A stretch of DNA of 64,000 bases from Cupriavidus cauae (GTDB lineage: Bacteria; Pseudomonadota; Gammaproteobacteria; Burkholderiales; Burkholderiaceae). The notes under the pieces are model-generated. The model did no database searches and was not told the origin of the DNA. It worked only from the letters and a program-made list of their open reading frames with translations. Position numbers and translations under genes: made by a program. Location of the stretch: positions 62,001-126,000 of the forward strand of contig NZ_VWRN01000030.1 in NCBI RefSeq assembly GCF_008632125.1, given 5' to 3'. Below are positions 18,394 through 26,496 of the stretch, piece after piece (positions within the stretch are counted from its first letter, which is position 1; each line of letters begins with the position of its first letter).

Positions 18394-19632
18394 TCAATGA
18401 ATGGGCGACAGCGTGTAATGCGCGTCGCTGCGATCCTGCATGGCGGGTCGCGAAACGAGGAAGGTGTCCCAGCCGACGTGGCCGCTGCCCGCGGCGCCGA
18501 GCCGGGACCCGGTCACGTCCTGCCGGCGCAGGATCGGCTTGACTTCATATTCGAGCGTGGCGCCGCCCAGCACGGTCAGCATCTTGCGCAGCGCCAGCGC
18601 GCCCTCGGCGCCGGGCAGGAAGGCGCGGTACTGCTCGCGCGCCAGCGGACCGATCCACACGCGCACCCGCAGGTCGCGCTGCCAGACGCGCTGGCCGGCC
18701 AGCGCGGTGGCACCGAGCACGTTGTTGACGCCGCCCAGGCGCGACCACTGCGATGGCGGCACCCGATACCAGCCGCCGACGAACTGCTCGACGCGGACCG
18801 GCACGCGGAAATAATCGGACAGCACCTGCTGCAGATACGACGCCGACATCGGCCGATGGCGCACCGCGGTCGCATAGCCGGCGACCGCCTCGTCGTGGAT
18901 GGTCCCCGGCGTCTCGCGCAGGCCGCGGCGGACGCCCCCATCGGCGACGCCGGCCAGCGACAGCAGCAGCGGCAGGTAGTGGCGCGTGCGGTCGACCTCG
19001 TGCTGGAACGGCAGCCGGTACTTCTTCCACGCCAGATAGAACAGGGCGGCGGCGCGGTTCGAGAAGATATCGAAGAAGGCGCGCGCGGCGCCGTCGCGGC
19101 GCAGGGTTTCGCGCTCGGCCACCACTTCGGTGTAATGCAGCGGCAGCGCGCCCTGCCCGCCCAGCATGCCGAAGAAGGCCGGCGTCACGGCGACATCGTC
19201 GAGCGGACGCTCGGCGATCGCCTCGGCGAAGGCCGCGTCGCTGTCGAGCGCCTGCTGCGCGATGCCGCCGGCCTCGATCTGCACGATCTCGCTGGCGGGA
19301 AACGACAGCGACAGCGCATTCGGAAAGCGCACGCGCGTGGCGAGCTGGTGTTCGGGGGTGTCGGCGACACGGGCGACGGCATTGCCGTTCGCGGCGCCGT
19401 ACGCCGCGCCGTTTGCGCGATTCGCCACGCCGTTCGCCGAGCCGTTCGCCGAGCCGTTCGCTGTGCCGGTCGCCACGCCATGCATGCCGCCATTGGCACC
19501 GCCCTGCGTCCTGCCCTGACGCGCGAACTGGATCTGCAGCAGCCGCACTGCCTGGAAGAACTGGAAGCGATACGGCTGCCGCAGCAGCCGGCGTATCACA
19601 CCAGGATCGATTCGCCGCTTCGGGGAGCGCAT
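18394..19632 (-). CDS. tssG: TssG, T6SS baseplate subunit (VasB/ImpH family)
   Basis: 412 residues. The N-terminus IRRLLRQPYRFQFFQAVRLL is the family hallmark, and LPLHYTEVVAER, FLGMLG-like FFGMLGGQGALPLHY and YLAWKKYRLPF are conserved baseplate motifs. TssG dimers wedge with TssE and TssF around the VgrG spike. Residues about 38-88 are an oddity: almost only Gly, Ala, Asn, Thr and Ser (GTANGSANGSANGVAN), coded by 12-15-base repeats, placed between the first helix and the RVRFPNALSLSFP strand. The ATG at 19632 overlaps the end of tssF by 37 bases and has AAGGA 9 bases upstream. The frame stays open far upstream, but that part is antisense-like noise. Confidence 0.93.
   Translation of the reverse strand: MRSPKRRIDPGVIRRLLRQPYRFQFFQAVRLLQIQFARQGRTQGGANGGMHGVATGTANGSANGSANGVANRANGAAYGAANGNAVARVADTPEHQLATRVRFPNALSLSFPASEIVQIEAGGIAQQALDSDAAFAEAIAERPLDDVAVTPAFFGMLGGQGALPLHYTEVVAERETLRRDGAARAFFDIFSNRAAALFYLAWKKYRLPFQHEVDRTRHYLPLLLSLAGVADGGVRRGLRETPGTIHDEAVAGYATAVRHRPMSASYLQQVLSDYFRVPVRVEQFVGGWYRVPPSQWSRLGGVNNVLGATALAGQRVWQRDLRVRVWIGPLAREQYRAFLPGAEGALALRKMLTVLGGATLEYEVKPILRRQDVTGSRLGAAGSGHVGWDTFLVSRPAMQDRSDAHYTLSPIH
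19375..19515. repeat. In-frame tandem repeats inside tssG
   Basis: Units such as GCCGTTCGCCGAGCCGTTCG occur in series, coding a ~50-residue Asn/Gly/Ala/Ser insert. They include two nearly identical 12-base units side by side (ACGCCGTTCGCC, GAGCCGTTCGCC). Confidence 0.75.
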
Positions 19633-21449
19633 TGGATCAATTCCTTGCCGGTGCGGCGCGAGACGGCGACGAGCTGCACAAAGCTGTTCAGATGGACGTA
19701 AAGGCCGAAGAAATGGTCCATCACGCGGATGAAGCGGTGCAGGCCGGTGCCGACGAAAGCTTCCTCGTCCAGCGTCAGGCGGACCTGCAGGCCGCGCACG
19801 AACGTTGCAAACGGCTTGCCCGCCAGCCATTGCGTGCTGGGCTGATAGTCCAGGCCGACGATGCCCTCGATCTGGCGCGCCGAGATGCCGCTGCGGGCCA
19901 GGTCGTGCAGCCGCAGCATCTCCTTGAGCGCCGGCAGGCCGTCCTGCACCAGCGACAGGTGGTTCAGCGCCAGCAGCGAGATCAGGCGCCATTGCGCCGC
20001 GCGGCCGCCGGGCAGCCGCAGCGACGGCGTCGGCTTGCGCAGGAACGTGATCTGGCGCGCGATGGACGTGCCTTCCATGGTCAGATCGCCGTCGGCATGG
20101 CCGAACGACAGGCTGGCCGGCAGATCGCGATTGGTGCAGGTGACGTCGATGCTCAGCGTATCGGTCTGCGGCTGCGCCGGATCGAAATCCAGGTCGACGA
20201 TCGAGATCTCGGTCTCGTAGCCCGGGCTGCGGCGCGCCACCAGCTCGTCGCGGCGCGCCAGCCAGAAGTGGCCCGCGCGGTTCGGATCGTCGGCGTGATG
20301 CAGCGAATAGAACGGCCGGAACTCGATCACGTCGTTGCCGTTGGCGGTCTCGCGCACCAGATGGACGCGGTCGATCGAATAGATGTCGTATCCGTGCGCA
20401 CGGCGGCCGTCGGCCACCACCGGATAGGCGCTGGCCGTATGTTCGATGCGGATCGGATCGGCCTTCTGCGCGAACAGGTTGACCACCGGCGTGCAATGCA
20501 GCCGCAGATGCTCGGCCTGCAGGCTCTCCAGCAGGCGCGCGGTGTGCGAGTCGCTGCGGATGTCCGTCATCACCAGATGCAGCTGCAGGCGTCGGGTGTT
20601 GCCGCCCGCCGGCCCCAACGCACGGCGCAGCGCCGCCAGGTCGATGTCGACGAAATTGAATTTCTCGGCGAAGGCGAAATGCTCGCTGAGCAGGCGATAG
20701 GCCGGATGCGAGCGCGCCGGCGTGTCGATCAACGCTTCGTTGGCGGCAAAGCCCACCTCGCGCAGCGGCACGCCGGACAGCCGCTGCCAGACGCCGGGCC
20801 GCGGTCCCTCCAGATACGCCGCCGCGGTATGCAGGAACAGCGCGTCGCCGAGCGCGGCGACGAAGGACGGCTCGCCGTCCAGATAGACGCGCAGCGTATC
20901 GAGCGCCAGCGTGTCGAAGCCGCCCCGCTCGCCCTGGTATTCGAGCGAGATCGTCAGCGCCCCGGTCGCGCCCTTGGGCAACACGGTGGCAGCCGGGGCC
21001 ACCGCCGCGCCCCGATAGCTGGCCTCGGCGATGCGGACCGGGGCGAACGTCACGTCGTAAGCAGTACGGAAGCGGCATTCGACCCGGTTGACGGGGCGGG
21101 TGCTCAGCATCGTGCCGCGCGGCACCGTCATCGGCGCGGACAACTGCGCGGCCGCGCCACGGACATCGAAATGCGCGATCGAGCAGGACGGAAACGGCCG
21201 CAGGTAATGCGGATACATGACCTCTAGCAGCGCTTCGGTCAGTTCCGGGTAATCGTCGTCGAGCTTCTTGCTGATGCGCGCCGTCAGGAAGGCGAAGGAC
21301 TCGACCATCCGCTCGACGTGCGGATCGTCGCAACCGTCGGCCGACATGGCGAGCCGCCCGGCGATCTTGGGATATCGCTCGGCGAAGTCGCGCGAATACC
21401 GGCGCAGATACGCCAGTTCACGCTCGTAGTAAGGCAGTAGCTCTTCCAT
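19596..21449 (-). CDS. tssF: TssF, T6SS baseplate subunit (VasA/ImpG family)
   Basis: 617 residues starting MEELLPYYERELAYLRRYS, the invariant TssF N-terminus, followed by FAERYPKIAGRL, DPHVERMVESFAFLTARI and YPHYLRPFPSCSI. The usual family length is about 590-630. TssF pairs with TssG in the baseplate wedge. It overlaps tssG by 37 bases and follows tssE after 128 bases of repetitive sequence. Confidence 0.96.
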   Translation of the reverse strand: MEELLPYYERELAYLRRYSRDFAERYPKIAGRLAMSADGCDDPHVERMVESFAFLTARISKKLDDDYPELTEALLEVMYPHYLRPFPSCSIAHFDVRGAAAQLSAPMTVPRGTMLSTRPVNRVECRFRTAYDVTFAPVRIAEASYRGAAVAPAATVLPKGATGALTISLEYQGERGGFDTLALDTLRVYLDGEPSFVAALGDALFLHTAAAYLEGPRPGVWQRLSGVPLREVGFAANEALIDTPARSHPAYRLLSEHFAFAEKFNFVDIDLAALRRALGPAGGNTRRLQLHLVMTDIRSDSHTARLLESLQAEHLRLHCTPVVNLFAQKADPIRIEHTASAYPVVADGRRAHGYDIYSIDRVHLVRETANGNDVIEFRPFYSLHHADDPNRAGHFWLARRDELVARRSPGYETEISIVDLDFDPAQPQTDTLSIDVTCTNRDLPASLSFGHADGDLTMEGTSIARQITFLRKPTPSLRLPGGRAAQWRLISLLALNHLSLVQDGLPALKEMLRLHDLARSGISARQIEGIVGLDYQPSTQWLAGKPFATFVRGLQVRLTLDEEAFVGTGLHRFIRVMDHFFGLYVHLNSFVQLVAVSRRTGKELIQCAPRSGESILV

Positions 21450-21577
21450 GGCTGCTCGGCGGTCGGTGCGTGGCGGTGGCGGATGGGATCGGCTCGGGCA
21501 TGGAGGCTGGCATGCACGCGGGCATGAACGAGGGCGTCGAGCCCGTCAATGTCCCGGCCATGCGCGTGCCCGCCCTG
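21450..21577. repeat. Short GGCATG-type repeats between tssE and tssF
   Basis: Several near copies of GGGCATG/TGGCATG (e.g. CGGGCATGGAGGC, CTGGCATGCACG, CGGGCATGAACG, CGGCCATGCGCG) in the 128-base gap, on the complement read as CATGCC motifs ahead of tssF. No coding function is evident. Confidence 0.5.
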
Positions 21578-22051
21578 TCAGGTTCGTCCGCGTGTCACCG
21601 AGTACTGCAGCGTCGACGGCTGCAGCAACGCATCGAAACTGACCGGCTCCCGCGCCGGCCCGACCAGCAGCATGGCGGTAATGCCGAAGCACAACGCATT
21701 GGTGTTGCGCTCGCTGACATCCAGCGACACGGTGACATTGCGAAGCCGCGGTTCGTGGCGCTCGATCGCCTTGGTCAGCGACTGGCAGATGTAATTGCGG
21801 TCGTAGTAGCTGGCCAGACTGAGCCCGGCGAAATCGTTGAGCCCGTACGTCAGCAGCGAACGCTTGCACTCCGGCAGGCCGCCCAACTGCGCTTCGTCGA
21901 TCACGATGCGCGTATTGAGCAGCGCCTCGATGTCGCGCGCGACCGTCGACTTCAGCTCCTCCAGCGTCAGCTGCCGCATCGCGGTGGGCAGCGGCGCGTG
22001 GGGCTCGTCGTCGAACAGCTTGTCGAGCAGACTCGGTTCGAAACCTTTCAT
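21578..22051 (-). CDS. tssE: TssE, gp25-like T6SS baseplate protein
   Basis: 157 residues with the gp25/TssE core: LEELKSTVARDIEALLNTR, SLLTYGLNDFAGLS and the closing RLRNVTVSLD strand. The conserved EAxLNTR-type motif (EALLNTR) used for wedge polymerisation is present. The start MKGFEPSLLDKLFDD (22051) is the form seen in related bacteria; a GTG at 22066 would add five residues. It lies 98 bases after hcp. Confidence 0.93.
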   Translation of the reverse strand: MKGFEPSLLDKLFDDEPHAPLPTAMRQLTLEELKSTVARDIEALLNTRIVIDEAQLGGLPECKRSLLTYGLNDFAGLSLASYYDRNYICQSLTKAIERHEPRLRNVTVSLDVSERNTNALCFGITAMLLVGPAREPVSFDALLQPSTLQYSVTRGRT

Positions 22052-22149
22052 GGCAAGCGCCGGCACCCCGGCAACGGGCGCGTTGTCGCGCCGAATCGCC
22101 AGGATGCCGGCATCCGCATCAACCGATCATCGGCTGACCAGGAACGGCA

Positions 22150-22653
22150 TCAGACCGAGTAGGTCTTGTCGTTCTTGGTCAGGCTCCAGGCGCCCTGCGA
22201 GTTGCCGCCCTGGTTGCCGCCGATCTTCTGCTGGGTGTACTTCCACTGCACCGCGGCGTACTTCAGCGAGAACTTGTCGGTCGGCAGGCCTTCGGCCGCG
22301 ACCTTCGCGTCCACCGCGCCCAGGATCGCGTTCTTCAGCTTGATTTCCAGGTACTTGACGCGCTTGCCTTCGCCGTCGGCGCGCATGAAGTCGATCGTGA
22401 CCTCGTCGAAGGTCGTGCCGCCAGACGCGTGCTGATACAGCAGCGGGCTCACCACGTCCATGTCCTTGGTAAAGATCATTTCGCCGTGCTCGCAGCGCTC
22501 GGCCGTGTGACCGCCCGCGGTCGAAGCGGTCGCCGAACGCGGCTGCTTGATGTTGTGCTCCCAGCTGAGGACTTCGATCCAGTCCTTGTGGTCCTTGTCC
22601 TGGGATTCACCCTTGATGGCGGGATTACCGAACTTGACGTAGATATCCTTCAT
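22150..22653 (-). CDS. hcp: Hcp (TssD), T6SS inner-tube protein
   Basis: 167 residues, the standard Hcp length. It starts MKDIYVKFGNPAIKGESQD with the following WIEVLSWEHNIKQP and the conserved HGEMIFTKDMDVVSPLL and GGTTFDEVTIDFMR. Hcp hexamers stack into the tube that is propelled out, and they can chaperone small effectors. It sits after tssC with 99 bases between, enough for its own ribosome site and possible extra promoter, as expected for the most abundant component. Confidence 0.97.
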   Translation of the reverse strand: MKDIYVKFGNPAIKGESQDKDHKDWIEVLSWEHNIKQPRSATASTAGGHTAERCEHGEMIFTKDMDVVSPLLYQHASGGTTFDEVTIDFMRADGEGKRVKYLEIKLKNAILGAVDAKVAAEGLPTDKFSLKYAAVQWKYTQQKIGGNQGGNSQGAWSLTKNDKTYSV

Positions 22654-22752
22654 GAGACCCTCGTTGAGATAGTGGCTTTGTTTTCGCCTGGTAAGTACTG
22701 CTGCCTCGACCGCCGGACGACGGCACGAACGCCGGCGCCCGACGGCAACCGG

Positions 22753-24240
22753 TTACGAGTTGGCGGCCTGCGGCAGGTCGGCGACCAGGCGCAGCGAAAT
22801 CGACAGCTCGTCGAGTTGGAAATGCGGGCGCAGGAAGGCTACCGAACGGTAAGCGCCGGGCTTGCCCGGAATTTCGGAAACCTGGATCGACGCTTCGCGC
22901 AGCGGGAACTGCGCCTTCTGTTCCTGGCTGGCGTTGTCGTCCAGCAGAACGTATTGCGAGATCCAGCGGTTCAGGAAACTTTCGACGTTCTGGGCCGAAG
23001 CGAAGCTGCCGATCTTGTCGCGCATCATCGCCTTCAGGTAATGGGCGACGCGCGAGACCGAGAAGATGTACTGCAGCTGGGCCGACAGCACCGCGTTTGC
23101 ATTGGCGCTGTCGGTGTTGTACTTCTTCGGCTTCTGCACCGATTGCGCGGCGAAGAAGGCCGCATAGTCGGAATTCTTGCAATGGACCAGCGGGATGAAG
23201 CCCAGGTCGCTGAGCTCCTTCTCGCGGCGGTCGGTAATCGCGATCTCGGTCGGGCACTTGAGCGCGATCTCGCCGTCGTCGGTCTTGAAGGTGTGGGTCG
23301 GCAGGTCTTCCACCAGGCCGCCACCCTCGACGCCGCGGATCGCCGCGCACCAGCCGAAGTCCTCGAACGCGGCGGTCAGGCGCGCGCCGAAGGCCCAGGC
23401 GGCGTTGCACCACAGGTACTTGCTGTGGTCGGTGCCGTCGACGTCCTCGACGAAGTTGAAGCCCTCGACCGTGGTGCCGTCCTTCGGGTTGTACGGCAGG
23501 CGGCCCAGGAAGCGCGGCATCGTCAGGCCGACATAGCGCGAATCCTCGGATTCGCGGAACGACTTCCACTTGGCGTATTCGACCGTGTCGAACACCTTGG
23601 CGAGGTCGCGCGGCTTGCCCAGGTCGGCGAACGACTCCAGGCCGAACAGCTCCGGCGACGCCGAGGCAATGAATGGCGCGTGCGCGGCCGAGGCGACATG
23701 CGACATCTGCTCGATGAAGTAGATGTCTTCCGGCTGGCGCGTGATCTCATAGTCGCCGATCAGCGCGCCGAACGGTGCGCCGCCGAAGGTGCCGAACTCT
23801 TCCTCGTAGACTTTCTTGAACAGCGCGCTCTGGTCGAAATCGATCGCGGTCTTGAAGTCGCGCACCAGGTCGCGCTTGGTCGCGTTCAGCGCCTTGATCT
23901 TGATCATCGTGCCGGTCTGCGTTTCCTTGACCAGGTACGACAGGCCGCGCCAGGTGCTTTCCAGCTTCTGGAATTCCGGGGCGTGCATCACGGCGCTCAA
24001 CTGCGCAGAGATCAGCCGGTCCAGCTCCGCCACGCGGGCATCGAGCGTGGCCGACAGGTTGTCCGACACCACCACGGTGCCGTCCAGCACTTCCTTGACC
24101 AGCTCGCCGATGATGTCCTTGGCACGCGCGTGTTCGGCGTCCGACTTGGCGACACGGCTCTGCTCGACGATCTCGTCGAGCAGGCTGGCATTGGCGACGG
24201 GCGCCGCCTGTGCGGCGACTGCGGCTTGCGTCTCAGGCAT
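22753..24240 (-). CDS. tssC: TssC, large T6SS sheath subunit
   Basis: 495 residues. The sheath-protein motifs are clear: LESTWRGLSYLVKETQTG, KVYEEEFGTFGGAPFGALIG, YNPKDGTTVEGFNFVE, and the C-terminal VSRVAHYLKAMMRDKIGSF and PGKPGAYRSVAFLRPHFQL. It forms the contractile sheath with TssB. The start at 24240 (MPETQAAV) overlaps the tssB stop by 8 bases, indicating coupled translation of the sheath pair. Confidence 0.97.
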   Translation of the reverse strand: MPETQAAVAAQAAPVANASLLDEIVEQSRVAKSDAEHARAKDIIGELVKEVLDGTVVVSDNLSATLDARVAELDRLISAQLSAVMHAPEFQKLESTWRGLSYLVKETQTGTMIKIKALNATKRDLVRDFKTAIDFDQSALFKKVYEEEFGTFGGAPFGALIGDYEITRQPEDIYFIEQMSHVASAAHAPFIASASPELFGLESFADLGKPRDLAKVFDTVEYAKWKSFRESEDSRYVGLTMPRFLGRLPYNPKDGTTVEGFNFVEDVDGTDHSKYLWCNAAWAFGARLTAAFEDFGWCAAIRGVEGGGLVEDLPTHTFKTDDGEIALKCPTEIAITDRREKELSDLGFIPLVHCKNSDYAAFFAAQSVQKPKKYNTDSANANAVLSAQLQYIFSVSRVAHYLKAMMRDKIGSFASAQNVESFLNRWISQYVLLDDNASQEQKAQFPLREASIQVSEIPGKPGAYRSVAFLRPHFQLDELSISLRLVADLPQAANS

Positions 24241-24754
24241 CCTGACCACCCTTCGGTTCATTGCCGCCATGGCCGAGCTGCTGCAGCTTCTCGGTATTGG
24301 TCAGCACTTCGCTAAGCAGATCTTCGAGCTTGTCGTTGCCGGCAAGCTTGTTGCGCAGGTCGGCCAGCTTCGAACGGGCCTCGAGCAGCTTGCGCAGCGG
24401 CTCGATCTGGTCGACCACCGCTTCCGGGCTGAAGTCGTCGAGCGAGCGGAACTTCAGGTCGACGCCGAACTTGCCGCCGTCCTCGGACAGCTTGTTGGGC
24501 ACCTGGAAGGCCGCGCGCGGCTCGACCGCCGACATCACGTCGTCGAAATTGTCCCGATCGATATTGACGAACTTGCGGTCGCGCAACTTCGGCAGCGCGA
24601 CTTCGGACTGGCCGGACAGGTCCGCCACCACGCCGACGACGAAGGGCAATTCCTTCTGCTCGATGGCGTCGCCCTTCTCGACGTCATAGGTGAGCTGCAC
24701 CCGGGGCGGACGCACCTTCTGCAGACGCTTTTGCACGCTTTCCTTCTTGGCCAT
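24233..24754 (-). CDS. tssB: TssB, small T6SS sheath subunit
   Basis: 173 residues starting MAKKESVQKRLQKVRPPRVQ, with VQLTYDVEKGDA, ELPFVVGVVADLSG and FVNIDRDNFDDVM, all characteristic of TssB/VipA. The C-terminal LADLRNKLAGNDKLEDLLSE helix follows, where ClpV-recognition and sheath contacts occur in the family. It starts the tssBC-hcp-tssEFGH run after the TPR lipoprotein gene (98-base gap holding three 11-base repeats). Confidence 0.97.
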   Translation of the reverse strand: MAKKESVQKRLQKVRPPRVQLTYDVEKGDAIEQKELPFVVGVVADLSGQSEVALPKLRDRKFVNIDRDNFDDVMSAVEPRAAFQVPNKLSEDGGKFGVDLKFRSLDDFSPEAVVDQIEPLRKLLEARSKLADLRNKLAGNDKLEDLLSEVLTNTEKLQQLGHGGNEPKGGQDA

Positions 24755-24823
24755 GCGGATTCTCCGGTTGTTCCGGTCGTGTGTTTGTCGGGAAGTCGGG
24801 ACGTTCGGGACGGGGTCGCCCGA

Positions 24824-24856
24824 CTGTCGCTCAGCTGTCGCTCAGCTGTCGCTCAG
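24824..24856. repeat. Three perfect 11-base repeats at the TPR-lipoprotein stop codon
   Basis: CTGTCGCTCAG is present at 24824-24834, 24835-24845 and 24846-24856 with no mismatch. On the coding strand the unit begins CTGAGCGACAG and the first copy contains the TGA stop of the lipoprotein gene (24853-24855). As at clpV, the stop-codon segment looks duplicated into the downstream gap. Confidence 0.88.
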
Positions 24857-25494
24857 CGCAGCGCGCCGAACGGATCGGCGGAACCGCCGCCGGCATTGGC
24901 GGCGGCCGGCGCGGCAGCCGGCGCGGCCGGAGCAGCCTGCTCGGCCGGTGCCGCCTTGGCGCGCGGCGCCGGACGGGCGACCGGACGCTTGCGCACCGGC
25001 GGCTTCGCCTTTTCCTCGGGGAACAGCACCTGCTCACCCAGCGTTTCGCGCAGCATCTTGGCCAGGACCTGCGCGTCGGTGCGAACGTCGCCGGCGAGCG
25101 CGCTGTCGTCGCGCAATTCCATCACCGAGCGGCGCGCCACGCGCAGGCCGCTGACGGCGAGAATGCTCTTGGCCTTGCGATCGTTGCCGTCGCGCTGCAG
25201 CGCCTCTTCCGCGGCCAGGATCGCCTGCGGATACTTCTCGTCGGCGTACTGGATCTGCGCGATCTGGGACCACGGCTCCTGACGCGCGGGATTCGTCTTC
25301 GCGATCTCTTCGTACAGGCTCACCGCCTGCTCACGCTGGCCGCCCTTCAATGCCGCCTCGGCCTGCGCCATGCTTTGCGCGAATGCCTCCTCCGATTGCG
25401 GGCCCGTGGTGCTTCCCGTGGAGGCGCAACCGGAAAACAATGCGGCGGCACCAATGGCAATTGCAAAAGATCGTGAAAAGCGAAAAGGGATCAT
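24853..25494 (-). CDS. T6SS-associated TPR lipoprotein (TagM-like)
   Basis: 213 residues. A signal peptide (MIPFRFSRSFAIAIGAAALF) ends in a lipobox, LFSGC, so it is a lipoprotein. Residues about 35-140 form TPR-like helices (AEAALKGGQREQAVSLYEEI, QIQYADEKYPQAILAAEEAL). The tail is Pro/Ala/Lys/Arg-rich. Position at the head of the tssBC operon matches the TPR lipoprotein found in Burkholderia T6SS loci (sometimes called TagM), thought to help anchor the complex at the envelope; that assignment rests on synteny. The ATG at 25494 gives the intact signal peptide, whereas the upstream open frame to 25722 has no signal. Confidence 0.8.
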   Translation of the reverse strand: MIPFRFSRSFAIAIGAAALFSGCASTGSTTGPQSEEAFAQSMAQAEAALKGGQREQAVSLYEEIAKTNPARQEPWSQIAQIQYADEKYPQAILAAEEALQRDGNDRKAKSILAVSGLRVARRSVMELRDDSALAGDVRTDAQVLAKMLRETLGEQVLFPEEKAKPPVRKRPVARPAPRAKAAPAEQAAPAAPAAAPAAANAGGGSADPFGALR

Positions 25495-25794
25495 GGCTCT
25501 GACCGTCGCGTGGCTTTGTTGTTGACGTATTGTTCGATGCCGTCCGCAATGAATAAAACAAAGCGGAGTAATAGATTGGTAAGCGATATTGGCCCAATCG
25601 GCGCGCAATAGTACACTCTGCGCGTCGCCGCTGACAACCATACCGAGGGTAGGTTCCAAACCGTGAATTAAATGAAACTGAACTCTGGTTTTCATGCGGC
25701 AATGCACCGTTGTGCAAGCCATTTCATAACGCCGCAGCCAAGCATCAGGGTCGCGCGCCCCATAGCACAGGCCAATAAGAAGAATCCGATTTGT
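25495..25794. promoter_or_regulatory. Divergent promoter region of the two main T6SS operons
   Basis: These 300 bases separate the start of the TPR-lipoprotein/tssBC operon from tssJKL. It is markedly AT-richer than the flanks (e.g. AATAAAACAAAG, AATTAAATGAAAC) and must hold both promoters. A perfect inverted repeat TGCAC-CGTT-GTGCA lies at 25703-25716 and is a candidate operator. I looked for a sigma-54 -24/-12 element (GG-N10-GC) and found no good match. No small gene is evident. Confidence 0.6.
25703..25716. promoter_or_regulatory. Inverted repeat TGCAC-N4-GTGCA
   Basis: Perfect 5-base arms separated by CGTT, in the divergent T6SS control region, about 80 bases before tssJ. The shape suits a dimeric regulator; the protein is unknown and none is encoded nearby apart from the distant LysR. 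Confidence 0.4.
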
Positions 25795-26424
25795 ATGACT
25801 TTTTTACAATTCTTTATAAATCCACGGACAGTGCTGGCCGGGCTGGCGGTCGTCACGCTGGCGTCATGCTCCGTTGGTACCCAAGTGCTGGCCGGCGCGG
25901 CCGGTGGAGCGCTGGAGGCGCTGGGAATCAAGCCTACCAACGTACCGGATGCGCAAAAGCCGCCGCGGCAGGTACCATTGCGGCTTTATGCCGGCAATAA
26001 CCTGAATGCGGCCAATGACAATCGTGCGGCGGCATTGGTAGTGCGGGTTTACACCTTAAAGGAATCGACCGCCTTTATGCAGGCGCCCTTCGACGCCTTT
26101 GTCGATCCGGCGCGGGAAAAGCAGGTGCTCGGCTCCGAATTGGTCAATGTTCGCGAAATCACGCTCATTCCGGGACAGCGTTATGACGTGATGGAGAAAG
26201 TCTCGCGCGAAGCGGGTGCGATCGGGGTGGTCGCCTTGTTCCGCAGCCCGGCGCCGCAGCGCTGGAAATTTGCTTTCGATGCAGCAAAGGGAGAGAAGTC
26301 CGGTATCACGATCGGCCTGCATGCCTGCGCCATGACGCTGACGGCGGGCGAACCGCTGACGCCCACCGATGGCGTGCCGCGGTCCTCGTTGAACCTGCTG
26401 TCGCCGACCAGTTGCCGGGCGTGA
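25795..26424 (+). CDS. tssJ: TssJ, outer-membrane lipoprotein of the T6SS membrane complex
   Basis: 209 residues. The signal peptide ends in the lipobox TLASC (VLAGLAVVTLASCSVG). The mature domain has the transthyretin-like TssJ pattern: NLNAANDNRAAALVVRVYTL, FDAFVDPAREKQVLG and ITLIPGQRYDV. TssJ is anchored in the outer membrane and holds TssM. The start at 25795 gives a proper lipoprotein signal; the frame is open 123 bases further up, but that part lacks a signal. First gene of tssJKL. Confidence 0.93.
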   Translation: MTFLQFFINPRTVLAGLAVVTLASCSVGTQVLAGAAGGALEALGIKPTNVPDAQKPPRQVPLRLYAGNNLNAANDNRAAALVVRVYTLKESTAFMQAPFDAFVDPAREKQVLGSELVNVREITLIPGQRYDVMEKVSREAGAIGVVALFRSPAPQRWKFAFDAAKGEKSGITIGLHACAMTLTAGEPLTPTDGVPRSSLNLLSPTSCRA

Positions 26425-26496
26425 GATTGCAGCGATGATGGCGACCCATTGCCGGCCGCCGGGCCGATCGGAAAAAGAAAGACAACAAGGCTTATT

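Noticed and set aside
12838..18400. Long plus-strand frames opposite vgrG1 and clpV
   Set aside because: Both opposite strands are full-length recognised genes; the plus frames show only codon-bias shadows.
25495..25794. Sigma-54 promoter for the T6SS operons
   Set aside because: TGGCTTTGTTGTTGAC near 25518 lacks the GC of the -12 element at the required distance; no GG-N10-GC match seen.
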